DNA from: Bacillota bacterium
GTDB lineage: Bacteria > Bacillota > Clostridia > Lachnospirales > Lachnospiraceae
Direction of reading: 5' to 3'
Length of the DNA stretch: 64,000 nucleotides
NCBI GenBank assembly: GCA_023409535.1
Contig: JAEYGZ010000048.1
Coordinates: 1 to 64,000, forward strand
Under the pieces are notes generated by a model, which saw only the letters and a list, made by a program, of their open reading frames with translations, was not told the DNA's origin and did not search any database. A program made the translations under genes and the position numbers. Shown here in pieces: positions 41,937-51,088 of the stretch. Within the stretch, counting starts at the first letter, position 1. The number at the start of each line of letters is the position of its first letter.

Positions 41937-44651
41937 CTATATTCTGTCTTTAATTTTCTTCTGCAGATGATAAAGCTTATTGATGGCATCGATGGGCGTA
42001 AGGTGTGTAATATTTAAATCTCTCAGCTCCGTAATAATGTCTTCATTCTCTGAGGTTGAGAAAAGGGAGAATTGATTGGAATTTTCCTTGGGACTTTTTT
42101 TCCTGAATGAATTCTCAAAGGAGGATACGGACTCTGGTTCATTCTCAAAGGAAAACTCCTCCTGAACAAAATCATTGGCAGCGGCGGCAGCCTCGGGAGC
42201 AGACAGATTTCTGGTCTTAAGTGCCAGATCATTGCCGGTCAGCTCAAGCACAATCTCGGAGGCACGCCTGAGTACGCTGGCAGGAACTCCCGCAAGCTTT
42301 GCCACTTGAATCCCGTAGCTTTTATCGGCTCCGCCCTTTACGATCTTGCGAAGAAATACAATATCCTCACCCTGTTCCTTCACCGCGATACAATAATTGT
42401 TCACGCCCTCCAGACGTCCTTCCAGTTCGGTAAGCTCATGATAATGAGTAGCAAACAGTGTCTTAGCTCCGAGAATCTGGCTGCTGCTGATGTGCTCCAC
42501 CACAGCCCAGGCAATGCTTAAACCGTCAAAGGTACTGGTTCCCCGTCCGATTTCATCCAGAATTAATAAACTGTTCTTTGTCGCGTTACGAAGAATATTG
42601 GCAACCTCGGTCATCTCTACCATGAAGGTGCTTTGCCCGCTTGCCAGATCATCGGAGGCACCCACACGGGTAAATATCCTGTCAACGATACCGATCTGCG
42701 CTGAATCGGCAGGTACAAAGCTGCCGATCTGTGCTAAAAGCACAATCAGGGCAGTCTGACGCATATATGTGGATTTGCCCGCCATATTCGGCCCGGTGAT
42801 GATGGAAACCCGGTTCTGCTTGTTATCCAGCAAGGTGTCGTTGGCCACAAACATATCATGGGAAATCATGCGCTCTACGACAGGATGTCTGCCGTTTTTA
42901 ATATGCAGGGAGCCATTGGTATTCATCTCCGGCTTCACGTAATTATTCTGCTCCGCAACCAATGCCAGGGAGGCAAAGACATCAATCCTGGCGATAGCCT
43001 TGGCGGTTTGCTGGATTCGTTTTACTTCTAAGGAGATATTATCTCTGATCTCGCTGAAAAGATCATATTCCAGGGAGAAGAGCTTGTCCTCGGCACCGAG
43101 GATGATATCCTCCAGATCCTTTAATTCCGGAGTGGTGTAGCGCTCGGCATTGGCCAGGGTCTGCTTGCGGATCCAACCTGCGGGCACCAGGTTCTGGTAG
43201 GAGTTGGTAACCTCCAGATAGTATCCGAATACCCTGTTGTAGCGAATACGCAGATTCTTAATGCCGGTGGCTTCCCGCTCCTTTGTCTCCAGATCCATGA
43301 GCCAGTCCTTGCCTTCCGTCTTTGCTTTTCTAAGCCGGTCCACTTCTTCATTGTAACCCTCGCGGATGATGCCGCCTTCCTTGACGTTCAGGGGCGGTTC
43401 TTCAGCAATGGAGGAAGAAATCAAATCAAAGATATCCTGTAACGGATCCAGGTCTTCATAGATTTCCTTCAGAAGCATATCTTCAAAGCCCTGCAGAAGG
43501 AATTTAATATGGGGCAGCATAGATAAGGAGGAACTGAAAGCCACCAGATCCCGGGGATTTGCGCTCTTATAGCTGATCTTGCTCATAAGGCGTTCCAGAT
43601 CATAGATGGGATTTAAGTATTCCCTCAGTTCCTCTCTGGTGATCATATTATCCTTAAGCTGGCCGACTGCTTCCAGCCGTCCGCTTATCATGTCATAGTC
43701 GATCAGCGGCTGTTCCATAAAGCTGCGCAGCAGTCTCGCACCCATCGCTGTTCTGGTCTTGTCCAGAACCCATAGCAGGGAACCTTTCTTCGTCTTCTCG
43801 CGAATCGTCTCTGTCAGCTCAAGATTGCGGACAGTGGAGCTGTCCAGCAGCATATATTTCTCATAGGTATAAGGGGTCAGCTTCGTAATATGGGACAGGG
43901 AGTTCTTCTGTGTCTCCTGCAAAAACTGCATAATGCAGCCTGCCGCAATGATGCCGATGGTATAGTCCTTCAGACCGAGACCCTCCAAAGCAGCAACCTG
44001 AAAATGTTCCTTTAACGCCCTGACGCAGAGCTCATCATCAAAATACCAGGGCTCCAAAGGGGATAAAGCCAGATTATTATAATTCTTTAAGGCTTCGATA
44101 TTAATCCCCGATACAAAGAAGGTATCATTGCAAATGATCTCGGAGGGAGACCATTTAAAAATCTCATCCATCAGCTTGCGTTCGCTGTCTACCTCGGTAA
44201 CATAATAATCACCGGTGGTAACATCAACGATAGAGACTCCGAAGGCATTGGTGGTATGTACAACGGACATAAGATAATTGTTCTTGCTCTCGTCCAGCAC
44301 CTGTGTGTTCAAATTCGTACCTGGGGTTACAATTCGGATAACCTCTCTTTTTACGATCCCCTTTGCCTGCTTCGGGTCTTCGACCTGTTCGCAGATTGCC
44401 ACACGATAGCCGCGGCTCACAAGCTTGCTAAGGTAACCTTCTACGGCGTGATAAGGTACACCGCACATGGGAGCGCGCTCCTCCTGACCGATGCTTTTTC
44501 CGGTAAGGGCGATCTCCAGCTCCCGGGAGCAGACATGTGCATCTTCAAAAAACATTTCATAAAAGTCACCCAGGCGGTAGAATAAAATACAATCCTTATA
44601 TTGTTCCTTGATCTGCATATATTGCTGCATCAGAGGAGTTAATTGTGTCAT
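41937..44651 (-). CDS. mutS: DNA mismatch repair protein MutS
   Basis: 904 residues. The mismatch-binding N-terminus has CILFYRLGDFYEMFFEDA, and the Phe-x-Glu site is in this FYEMF. The ATPase has SIITGPNMAGKSTYMRQ and LLILDEIGRGTSTFDGLSIAWA. A C-terminal tail with a Ser/Glu-rich linker (about 795-870) leads to LRDLNITHLTPIDAINKLYHLQ, the MutL/beta-clamp part. It detects mismatches and recruits MutL. I choose ATG 44651 (AAAGGA 9 bases upstream) over a longer reading to 44687. Confidence 0.96.
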   Translation of the reverse strand: MTQLTPLMQQYMQIKEQYKDCILFYRLGDFYEMFFEDAHVCSRELEIALTGKSIGQEERAPMCGVPYHAVEGYLSKLVSRGYRVAICEQVEDPKQAKGIVKREVIRIVTPGTNLNTQVLDESKNNYLMSVVHTTNAFGVSIVDVTTGDYYVTEVDSERKLMDEIFKWSPSEIICNDTFFVSGINIEALKNYNNLALSPLEPWYFDDELCVRALKEHFQVAALEGLGLKDYTIGIIAAGCIMQFLQETQKNSLSHITKLTPYTYEKYMLLDSSTVRNLELTETIREKTKKGSLLWVLDKTRTAMGARLLRSFMEQPLIDYDMISGRLEAVGQLKDNMITREELREYLNPIYDLERLMSKISYKSANPRDLVAFSSSLSMLPHIKFLLQGFEDMLLKEIYEDLDPLQDIFDLISSSIAEEPPLNVKEGGIIREGYNEEVDRLRKAKTEGKDWLMDLETKEREATGIKNLRIRYNRVFGYYLEVTNSYQNLVPAGWIRKQTLANAERYTTPELKDLEDIILGAEDKLFSLEYDLFSEIRDNISLEVKRIQQTAKAIARIDVFASLALVAEQNNYVKPEMNTNGSLHIKNGRHPVVERMISHDMFVANDTLLDNKQNRVSIITGPNMAGKSTYMRQTALIVLLAQIGSFVPADSAQIGIVDRIFTRVGASDDLASGQSTFMVEMTEVANILRNATKNSLLILDEIGRGTSTFDGLSIAWAVVEHISSSQILGAKTLFATHYHELTELEGRLEGVNNYCIAVKEQGEDIVFLRKIVKGGADKSYGIQVAKLAGVPASVLRRASEIVLELTGNDLALKTRNLSAPEAAAAANDFVQEEFSFENEPESVSSFENSFRKKSPKENSNQFSLFSTSENEDIITELRDLNITHLTPIDAINKLYHLQKKIKDRI

Positions 44652-44721
44652 TTTGAAAGATCCTTTCGTATATTGATACTTTATCATAGTCTGTAAGTAA
44701 GGTTATTTCCTAACAACGGAT

Positions 44722-44747
44722 ATAGGTACAGAGGAATCTGTACCTAT
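44722..44747. repeat. 11-bp perfect hairpin between rnhA and mutS
   Basis: ATAGGTACAGA (44722-44732) and TCTGTACCTAT (44737-44747) with the loop GGAA. On the minus strand it lies 20 bp after the rnhA stop and no T-run follows, so it is an mRNA structure rather than a full terminator. Confidence 0.55.
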
Positions 44748-44766
44748 GGTAATTATAGCATATGTG

Positions 44767-45243
44767 TTATTCCGAAACAACATCCTCCAGCAGGTCATTT
44801 CCGTCTGCGGCGGTGGTTGCAAGGATGTCACAGCGTTCATTCATGGGATGTCCGTTATGACCCTTCACCCATTCAAAGGAAACCTTGTGGGGCTCCATGG
44901 CTTTTAATAAACGCTTCCAAAGGTCAACATTCTTCACAGGTTCATTCTTTCCTCTGGTCCAGCCCTTCTTGATCCAGCCCTCCAGCCAGTGCTCATTAAA
45001 GGCTTTTACGAGATATTGGGAATCGGAATATAATACCGCGGAACAAGGCCTGGTTAAGGCCTCCAGACCTGCAATGGCGGCCATCAGCTCCATGCGGTTG
45101 TTGGTGGTTTTCTTATAGCCTGCACTATATTCCCGTTCATGAACGGCGCCCCTGGAATCAACAAAGACGACAATGGCGCCGTAACCGCCGGGACCGTCCG
45201 GATTCCCTCTGGCAGAGCCGTCGGTATAAATCGTTACATTCAT
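44767..45243 (-). CDS. rnhA: ribonuclease HI
   Basis: 158 residues. The four acidic residues are in IYTDGSARGNPDGPGGYG (Asp), NRMELMAAIAGLEAL (Glu), VLYSDSQYLVKAF (Asp) and HPMNERCDILATTA (Asp), with the His in the GHNGH loop. It cleaves RNA in RNA-DNA hybrids. ATG 45243 follows GGAGG by 6 bases. It lies between the MutS-like ATPase and mutS. A second RNase H, type II, is encoded at 57039, so the organism has both. Confidence 0.94.
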   Translation of the reverse strand: MNVTIYTDGSARGNPDGPGGYGAIVVFVDSRGAVHEREYSAGYKKTTNNRMELMAAIAGLEALTRPCSAVLYSDSQYLVKAFNEHWLEGWIKKGWTRGKNEPVKNVDLWKRLLKAMEPHKVSFEWVKGHNGHPMNERCDILATTAADGNDLLEDVVSE

Positions 45244-45303
45244 TGTAATCCTCCATACGTTGCAAAGCGAATGAATTACCATGCGCTTTGTGAATGATAT
45301 TTT

Positions 45304-46977
45304 TTAATTCACATTACTCCACTCTCCGGAGGTTAAGAACTCTCCGGCCGCTTCCTCCGCAGCCTCGGTAATCTCTCTGGGATAACCTAACATGTCCAGC
45401 AGCTTAATCGCATTCTTGGAGATTGCTTTTCCTTGATACAGCTTATAATCAAACAGAATTTGATGATCCTCAATTCGTTCCTGAAAATGGTAATTTGAGA
45501 AATCCTTCTCCAGAATGTGCGTTAGTTCAATATCATGGGTCGCAGCAAATACAAAGGTATTCTGCTTCGCCAGGGAAGCCAGGATACGGGAGGAGGCTGC
45601 TATCCGTTCCAAAGTATTGGTACCGCGCAGAACCTCATCAATAAAGCACAGCACAGGAATATCCGGGTTCACATGGTCCAGGATACGCTTTAACGATTTA
45701 ATCTCTACGATATAATAGCTTTCACTGCTGAAGATATTATCCCGCAGTGCCATAGAGGAGCAAATCATAAAATAATTTCCGTGATAGCTTCCGGCAGTTG
45801 CGGTATATATGGTTTGAGACAGGATTGCATTGATTGCCAGAGTCTTAATGAAGGTGGATTTACCGGAAGCATTGGAACCTGTCAGCAGCACGCTTCGTTC
45901 TTCAGTGATGGAGTTTGGAACGGGAGCATCCAGTAAAGGATGGTATAAATCAACCGCGGCTATCCGGCTTTCCTTATCCTTGGTGAGCTCCGGCTCGCAA
46001 TAATAATCCAGCAGATTTCGAAAGGATGCCGTTGCGATCATACTGTCCAGGTAACCCACGGTTTCAAAGATGCGGTTTAAAACAGCCCGGTTTTTCTTAA
46101 AAAAGCTCAGTAAGGAGTTGAATTTTATAATATCCAGATGAAACAGCATTCGGATATAATCAAGAATGGCATCCAGAATATCCCCATTTCCGCTTTTTGG
46201 TGCCAGAATAAAGGTACCTTTCTCAATTTTTTTAAAGTATTTAATATCCTCCCGAAGGCGGTCCGTATATGTCTTAATCTCAGGAATATCCCTTCTGATC
46301 AAGGCTTTGGAGCTGTCCAGCAAACGAAAGATATACGGAAATACAGTCAGATAATGCTCGATTTTCGCTTTACAGGAATAGTAATGAAAGATATTAACGA
46401 TTGCAAGGATAAAGGTTAACGCACCGCCAAGTCCGGGGATGACAAAGATCAGGCCAATGGAACATAGCAGTCCTAAATCAAGGAAATAATGGATCAGGTT
46501 GCTTTCCGCCTTCTGTGCTTCCAGACGATTGATATATTCAAAGATAGAGATATTCCGAAGCTTTCCGATTTCATGAAGCTTGGTTTGAAGAAGCAGGCGT
46601 GCTTCCTCATTCTTGTCAAAGAATTTGATAAGACGGTTACGTTCCTTTAATTCCTCTTCCTGAAAGCATGGTTTACGAAGCAACGCATACAGATATTCTT
46701 CACCGATGGAGGATTGTGTGTTATTCAACGTCATATAGATTTGATCCATATCAATATCATTCCAGGTTATATCATCAATATCCAGCCGGTCATCTTTCAC
46801 GGAACGGTAATAGGCTTGTAAAGAGTCCAGCTTTTCTGAGGTATATTCCTCCGCGGGAACATCCCCCCACTCCCTCTTTAATCGTTCAATATAGTTTTTT
46901 CGTTCCCTCAGGGCACTCAGCTTACTCCATATAATGAGGGCTATGACCGCCACGGGTATCAGAATCAGATATTGCAT
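45304..46977 (-). CDS. membrane-anchored MutS-family ATPase
   Basis: 557 residues. The N-terminus is one helix (YLILIPVAVIALIIW), and a second membrane pair lies at about 170-210 (LGLLCSIGLIFVIPGLGGALTFILAIV). The C-terminal half is the MutS ATPase domain: VLLTGSNASGKSTFIKTLAINAILSQ, LCFIDEVLRGTNTLERIAAS and FVFAATHDIELTHIL. The mismatch-binding domain of MutS is missing. Such MutS-related membrane proteins have no proven role. It is transcribed from a consensus promoter (47033-47061), has AGGAGAT before ATG 46977 and leads into rnhA-mutS. Confidence 0.83.
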   Translation of the reverse strand: MQYLILIPVAVIALIIWSKLSALRERKNYIERLKREWGDVPAEEYTSEKLDSLQAYYRSVKDDRLDIDDITWNDIDMDQIYMTLNNTQSSIGEEYLYALLRKPCFQEEELKERNRLIKFFDKNEEARLLLQTKLHEIGKLRNISIFEYINRLEAQKAESNLIHYFLDLGLLCSIGLIFVIPGLGGALTFILAIVNIFHYYSCKAKIEHYLTVFPYIFRLLDSSKALIRRDIPEIKTYTDRLREDIKYFKKIEKGTFILAPKSGNGDILDAILDYIRMLFHLDIIKFNSLLSFFKKNRAVLNRIFETVGYLDSMIATASFRNLLDYYCEPELTKDKESRIAAVDLYHPLLDAPVPNSITEERSVLLTGSNASGKSTFIKTLAINAILSQTIYTATAGSYHGNYFMICSSMALRDNIFSSESYYIVEIKSLKRILDHVNPDIPVLCFIDEVLRGTNTLERIAASSRILASLAKQNTFVFAATHDIELTHILEKDFSNYHFQERIEDHQILFDYKLYQGKAISKNAIKLLDMLGYPREITEAAEEAAGEFLTSGEWSNVN

Positions 46978-47032
46978 CAGTTATCTCCTGTTCTATACAC
47001 TTTTCGTTATCAGTAATTTGCATGATAGGGCT

Positions 47033-47061
47033 ATTATAAAATTCTAAACACTTGATGTCAA
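47033..47061 (-). promoter_or_regulatory. consensus sigma-A promoter of the MutS-like gene
   Basis: On the minus strand TTGACA (47061-47056), exactly 17 bp, TATAAT (47038-47033), 56 bp before the start codon. Perfect match to consensus. Confidence 0.85.
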
Positions 47062-47099
47062 CTTATACAAATATTAAAAATCATTTAATATTAGCCGCA

Positions 47100-47140
47100 A
47101 TATATAAATAAAATGGCTGAACAGCAGCTGTTCAGCCATT
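47100..47140 (-). terminator. terminator after the NlpC/P60 gene
   Basis: On the minus strand AATGGCTGAACAG (47140-47128), loop CTG, CTGTTCAGCCATT (47124-47112), then TTATTTATAT. A strong 13-bp stem 22 bp after the stop. Confidence 0.8.
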
Positions 47141-47161
47141 GATTACTATTAAGAATAAAGT

Positions 47162-48232
47162 TTAATCATTGATGTATCTTGCGAATTTTACAGGTCTTCT
47201 GTAATACATATTGGAGATCTTAATGCCGTCTCTCTTATTGCTTGCATGTATAATCTTGCCGTTACCGATATACATGCCAACATGGTTAATGTAAGAAGAA
47301 CTGCCATAGAATACAAGGTCACCGGGCTTTAAGCTGGAAGATGAGATTGACCGGCCGCCTCTTGCCTGACTTCTGGAGTCACGAGGAATATAATACCCCA
47401 TCTTGGCATACAGAGACTGCATAAATCCGGAACAGTCAACACCGACACCAAGTCTTGTTCCGCCCCATACATAAGCATCACCCAGATATGTCTTAGCCAA
47501 ATCAACTAATTTTACGCGGGTTGAGGATACCCCTGAACCATATTGAAGTTCTTCCATGGAAACAGCCTGAGGAAGCTTATAGGATAAATTAACAAAATCC
47601 TTTGATACATAAGCTTCAGCACCGTTCTCGGAATCATCGGAGTCCATATTAACCTTAACCCACTTGCTATGTTCCTTATCGTCGGTAAATACCTTTGCAT
47701 CAAGTACCAGTAATTCTTCCCCTTCAGCAACCTGATCAATAATCTCGGCATCCACGGAGGGAGATTTTCTGATGTTCAGCCCATTGGTATTGGCAGTGGC
47801 AATTACATTGCAGAGTTTTTTTGCCAAGGCTGTAGCTTCTGCACCTGTTATCAGATACTGACTTTTGGAATATCCGGTTACTTTACCGGATTTAATCTTG
47901 GTCCAGCCGTCTTTATCAGGTTCGAGAATTTCACAGCCGCCGTTCTTTGGCAGCTTACCGAGAATCTTATTGTTTTCTCCGGGACCGGAACGAATTAACA
48001 GGTTTGTATCAACATCAGCGATACCGATATTGGAAAAGCCGGGAATAGGGATCTCATAGGTAGATAAGCTGGAAATGGAATTACCATTTATACTGTCACC
48101 TGTGTTTGAGGGTTTATCATAAGTGAAACCGGCTACCCCTTCCTCATAAGCCATTGCAGTCTTTGGTGCGGCTGTGAGTACTAATGTTCCGGTGATACAT
48201 GCCAGGGAAAAGGTCAGAAGCTTCTTATTCAT
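47162..48232 (-). CDS. secreted SH3-domain NlpC/P60 cell-wall endopeptidase
   Basis: 356 residues from ATG 48232 (GGAGG 8 bases upstream). A signal peptide (NKKLLTFSLACITGTLVLTAAPKTAMA in part) is followed by two SH3-type domains (about 70-135 and 140-215; TNLLIRSGPGENNKILGKLPK and TNGLNIRKSPSVDAEII). The NlpC/P60 domain has GVDCSGFMQSLY (catalytic Cys), NHVGMYIGNGKIIHAS (catalytic His) and the C-terminal polar residue. It cuts gamma-D-Glu-diaminopimelate or similar peptide bonds. It has its own promoter and terminator. Confidence 0.9.
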   Translation of the reverse strand: MNKKLLTFSLACITGTLVLTAAPKTAMAYEEGVAGFTYDKPSNTGDSINGNSISSLSTYEIPIPGFSNIGIADVDTNLLIRSGPGENNKILGKLPKNGGCEILEPDKDGWTKIKSGKVTGYSKSQYLITGAEATALAKKLCNVIATANTNGLNIRKSPSVDAEIIDQVAEGEELLVLDAKVFTDDKEHSKWVKVNMDSDDSENGAEAYVSKDFVNLSYKLPQAVSMEELQYGSGVSSTRVKLVDLAKTYLGDAYVWGGTRLGVGVDCSGFMQSLYAKMGYYIPRDSRSQARGGRSISSSSLKPGDLVFYGSSSYINHVGMYIGNGKIIHASNKRDGIKISNMYYRRPVKFARYIND

Positions 48233-48342
48233 GGAACGGTCCTCCATTTTATTAATCAAACTTATGTCTTTCCATTGATAAGGAATATAGTCAGTCACAA
48301 GCAGTCTAATTATTACGCAAATATTAAATATATTACGTTAGT

Positions 48343-48387
48343 ATTATAGCAAAGTGTGGTAAATTTGTCAACTCTATGTCAACTCTA
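48343..48387 (-). promoter_or_regulatory. consensus promoter with a duplicated -35, NlpC/P60 gene
   Basis: On the minus strand TTGACA (48371-48366), 17 bp, TATAAT (48348-48343), a perfect consensus. The 11-bp TAGAGTTGACA unit is repeated in tandem (48387-48377 and 48376-48366), giving a second TTGACA one helical turn upstream. The start codon is about 110 bp away, so the leader is about 100 bases. Confidence 0.85.
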
Positions 48388-48640
48388 TTTTGAATTTTTG
48401 TCACAATCAACAAATTGGTAATAAATCGTCCTAAAAAAGGACTACCTCGGTACGAAATCCATCATAACCAGAGATAATCCCTTATTAAAAATTATTAAAT
48501 ATATTAACGAAATATGTAGAAACTTCATTTATCATAAATGCTATTATCAGTTTATGTCAGATTTCATCACCTATAGCTCGGGTGGCACACATACTAATCC
48601 TGTTATACCTATATCCGGCTTATGTTACCCGATCACAACA
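48388..48640. other. intergenic stretch with no gene
   Basis: AT-rich sequence between spoIVA and the NlpC promoter. A small hairpin GTCCT-aaaaa-AGGAC lies at 48428-48442. I see no clear spoIVA terminator and no open frame with a ribosome site. Confidence 0.4.
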
Positions 48641-50119
48641 CTAGATGATAATGCAAATGAGTCCGCCATTGCTGTCATTGACTATCTTCTGCATGGTCTC
48701 CTGAAGTTTAAGCTGGTTCTCATCGGTTAATTTATTAATCTTCGCATTGATACCGTCATCCACCAGCTGACGGATGGTTTTTCCAAAGATATTGGTCTCC
48801 CAGATCCCTTCCGGATTTTCCTTGGCATTATCACGAATATAATTGATCAGATCCTTAGCCTGATCCTCCGAGCCGACAATGGGTGCAACCTCGGTCATGA
48901 TATCCGCCTTAATCATATGGATGGATGGTGCTGTGGCTTTAATCTTCACACCGTATTTGGAGCCATGCTTCATTATCTCGGGCTCTTCGATGGTAACTTC
49001 ATCCTTCATCGGAGATACGATTCCATAACCCTTGGAACGAACCTGATCCGTTGCATAGGATACCTTCTCATACTCCGTCTTCCTTCCCGCCAGATCCCGG
49101 AGGGTAGAGATGAGCTGATATTCGCCGGTGATGGGAACTCCGATGAGATCACTGAGAATCTTATAATAATAAGTATCATCGAATTCAACATTAACACTGA
49201 TGGTGCCATCCTGCATATTAATTTTATCGAGCTTGAAGCGTTTCACAAACTCGCTGTTTGTATCCATGTTCTGGGATTTTGCATCCTTTACCTGGGTGAT
49301 ATTATTGAACAGCTCTTTGGTGGAGGCTACCAGATCCCGTTTCAGCCAGTGATCGGCAGGAAGCATTTCAGCCCATTTCGGCATATAAAAGTCAACCTCG
49401 GTAATCGGAAATACGGAAAGGATATTCTCCATAATGCGGTTAATATCATCTTTCTTTAATTGCTCCGCATTCACCGGCATAACGGGAACATTGTATTCCT
49501 CCTGCATTTCCTCGGCAATCTTAACGGTATCGTTGGAGTAAGGCTTATTTGTATTAAGTAATACAATAAAAGGCTTGCCAAGATGCTTCAGTTCGTTAAT
49601 GGTTCTCTCTTCCGGAGTATGGTAGTTCGGTCTGGGAATGTCACCGAAGCTGCCATCGGTGGTTACAACGATTCCGATGGTGGAATGGTCGTTAATTACC
49701 TTTCTGGTACCGATCTCAGCGGCCTGGGTAAAGGGAATCTCATAATCGTACCAAGGCGTTTTTACCATACGCTCATGTTGATTCTCAATATGTCCGGAGG
49801 CACCGTCTACCATATATCCTACACAATCGATCAAGCGGATCTTCACTTTGGTATCATCGTTGAATGCGATATCGGCAGCTTCCTTCGGAATAAATTTGGG
49901 CTCTGTGGTCATGATGGTCTTGCCTGCCGCTGCCTGGGGCAATTCATCAATCGCACGCTCTCTGCTATGGACATCTTCAATACCCGGTATTACCAAGAGA
50001 TCCATGAATCTCTTTATGAAGGTCGATTTTCCTGTTCTAACCGGCCCTACCACACCTATGTATATTTCACCGCCTGTCCTAGCCTGGATATCATTATAAA
50101 CATCATACTGCCCTAACAT
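48641..50119 (-). CDS. spoIVA: stage IV sporulation protein A (spore coat ATPase)
   Basis: 492 residues, the usual length. The P-loop VGVVGPVRTGKSTFIKRFMDLL (about 23-43, text here IYIGVVGPVRTGKST) and IRLIDCVGYMVDGA follow the GTPase-like fold of TRAFAC relatives, although the protein uses ATP. The C-terminal third ends VNDSNGGLICIII, the membrane-facing end. SpoIVA polymers form the base of the spore coat on the forespore. This shows a spore former. ATG 50119 follows GGAGG. Made in the mother cell under sigma-E in known species. Confidence 0.96.
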   Translation of the reverse strand: MLGQYDVYNDIQARTGGEIYIGVVGPVRTGKSTFIKRFMDLLVIPGIEDVHSRERAIDELPQAAAGKTIMTTEPKFIPKEAADIAFNDDTKVKIRLIDCVGYMVDGASGHIENQHERMVKTPWYDYEIPFTQAAEIGTRKVINDHSTIGIVVTTDGSFGDIPRPNYHTPEERTINELKHLGKPFIVLLNTNKPYSNDTVKIAEEMQEEYNVPVMPVNAEQLKKDDINRIMENILSVFPITEVDFYMPKWAEMLPADHWLKRDLVASTKELFNNITQVKDAKSQNMDTNSEFVKRFKLDKINMQDGTISVNVEFDDTYYYKILSDLIGVPITGEYQLISTLRDLAGRKTEYEKVSYATDQVRSKGYGIVSPMKDEVTIEEPEIMKHGSKYGVKIKATAPSIHMIKADIMTEVAPIVGSEDQAKDLINYIRDNAKENPEGIWETNIFGKTIRQLVDDGINAKINKLTDENQLKLQETMQKIVNDSNGGLICIII

Positions 50120-50167
50120 ATGCCAACCCTCCTTACGGTTATAGTTAAAGATATGAGGGGGGCGGGC

Positions 50168-50196
50168 ATTTTATGATAGGTCAGGTTGCATACTTG
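50168..50196 (-). promoter_or_regulatory. possible sigma-E type -10 before spoIVA
   Basis: On the minus strand CATAAAAT (50175-50168) resembles the sigma-E -10 (CATACAAT). The -35 position 14 bp upstream (CAAGTAT) is a poor match. Proposed mainly because spoIVA is a known sigma-E gene. Confidence 0.3.
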
Positions 50197-50240
50197 TTCA
50201 TAAAATTCTTTAAGATATATTGACATAAAACTATTGCTTT

Positions 50241-51014
50241 TTACGCTGACAGATGAAAGAATTCCTCATAAGCCGCAGGAGTTGCGGCGATTACGGAGGA
50301 GCTGTCCGTGAAGCCCAGGGGGGTATGCTTTATCGTCGAGATACAGCCTCCGGCTTCCTCTAAGATCAGAGATGCCGCAGCATAATCCCAGGGAGACAGC
50401 AATAGCTCATAATACAGAACATAACGTCCGGCAGCTACATAACAGATATCCAGCGCTGCGGAACCGCTTCTTCGGATATCCAGTGCCTTGTCAAATAACA
50501 GGCCGGCCAGGGCAAAGGTCTCCTGCGCCTTATCCCTGTAATAGGGGCAGGTTCCTATGGCGGCAAGTCCCTCACTTAAAGGAAGATTATGCGGCTTAAG
50601 CGGATTACCGTTTAAATATGCTCCGGTACCGCGTTCGGCATAAAAGACCTCCTTCAGATAGGGATTATATACGACTCCTGCTGCAGTTTCCCCACGATAC
50701 AGAAGCGCCACAGAAATCGCACTGTGGTGATAATCCAGAATAAAGTTCGTCGTTCCGTCTATAGGGTCTATAATAAAGCAATATTCTGCATCTGTCAGAC
50801 TGCTCGTTTCCTGAACGGTATCTTCTTCACCGATAAATACCGCACTAGGATAAAGATCAGACAGTCTCTGATAGAGAAATCGCTGAACCTCTATGTCGTA
50901 TTTCGTAACAAAATTTGCCCTCCCTTCCTTGCTCTCCACTTTGCTCCGGATATCATGGGCGTTCAGCATAATCTGTCCGGCTTCCTTTACAATGTTAATA
51001 ATCTCATCAAGCAT
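50241..51014 (-). CDS. suhB: inositol monophosphatase family protein
   Basis: 257 residues. The metal site is seen in VFIGEEDTVQE, CFIIDPIDGTTNFI (DPIDGT) and the C-terminal LLSPWDYAAASLILEEAGG (WDxAA). It should dephosphorylate inositol-1-phosphate or a similar sugar phosphate, or 3'-phosphoadenosine compounds. The substrate is not visible. ATG 51014 has a weak GAGAGG site upstream. It follows gpsA by 74 bp on the minus strand. Confidence 0.88.
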   Translation of the reverse strand: MLDEIINIVKEAGQIMLNAHDIRSKVESKEGRANFVTKYDIEVQRFLYQRLSDLYPSAVFIGEEDTVQETSSLTDAEYCFIIDPIDGTTNFILDYHHSAISVALLYRGETAAGVVYNPYLKEVFYAERGTGAYLNGNPLKPHNLPLSEGLAAIGTCPYYRDKAQETFALAGLLFDKALDIRRSGSAALDICYVAAGRYVLYYELLLSPWDYAAASLILEEAGGCISTIKHTPLGFTDSSSVIAATPAAYEEFFHLSA

Positions 51015-51088
51015 CGTTCAATCCTCTCCAATGCGTGATCAATCACTCTTCATGAAAAAATTACATTCCGTTTTGAGGATTGATCACG

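Noticed and set aside
48917..49459. 180-residue plus frame inside spoIVA
   Set aside because: Antisense shadow of a highly conserved gene.
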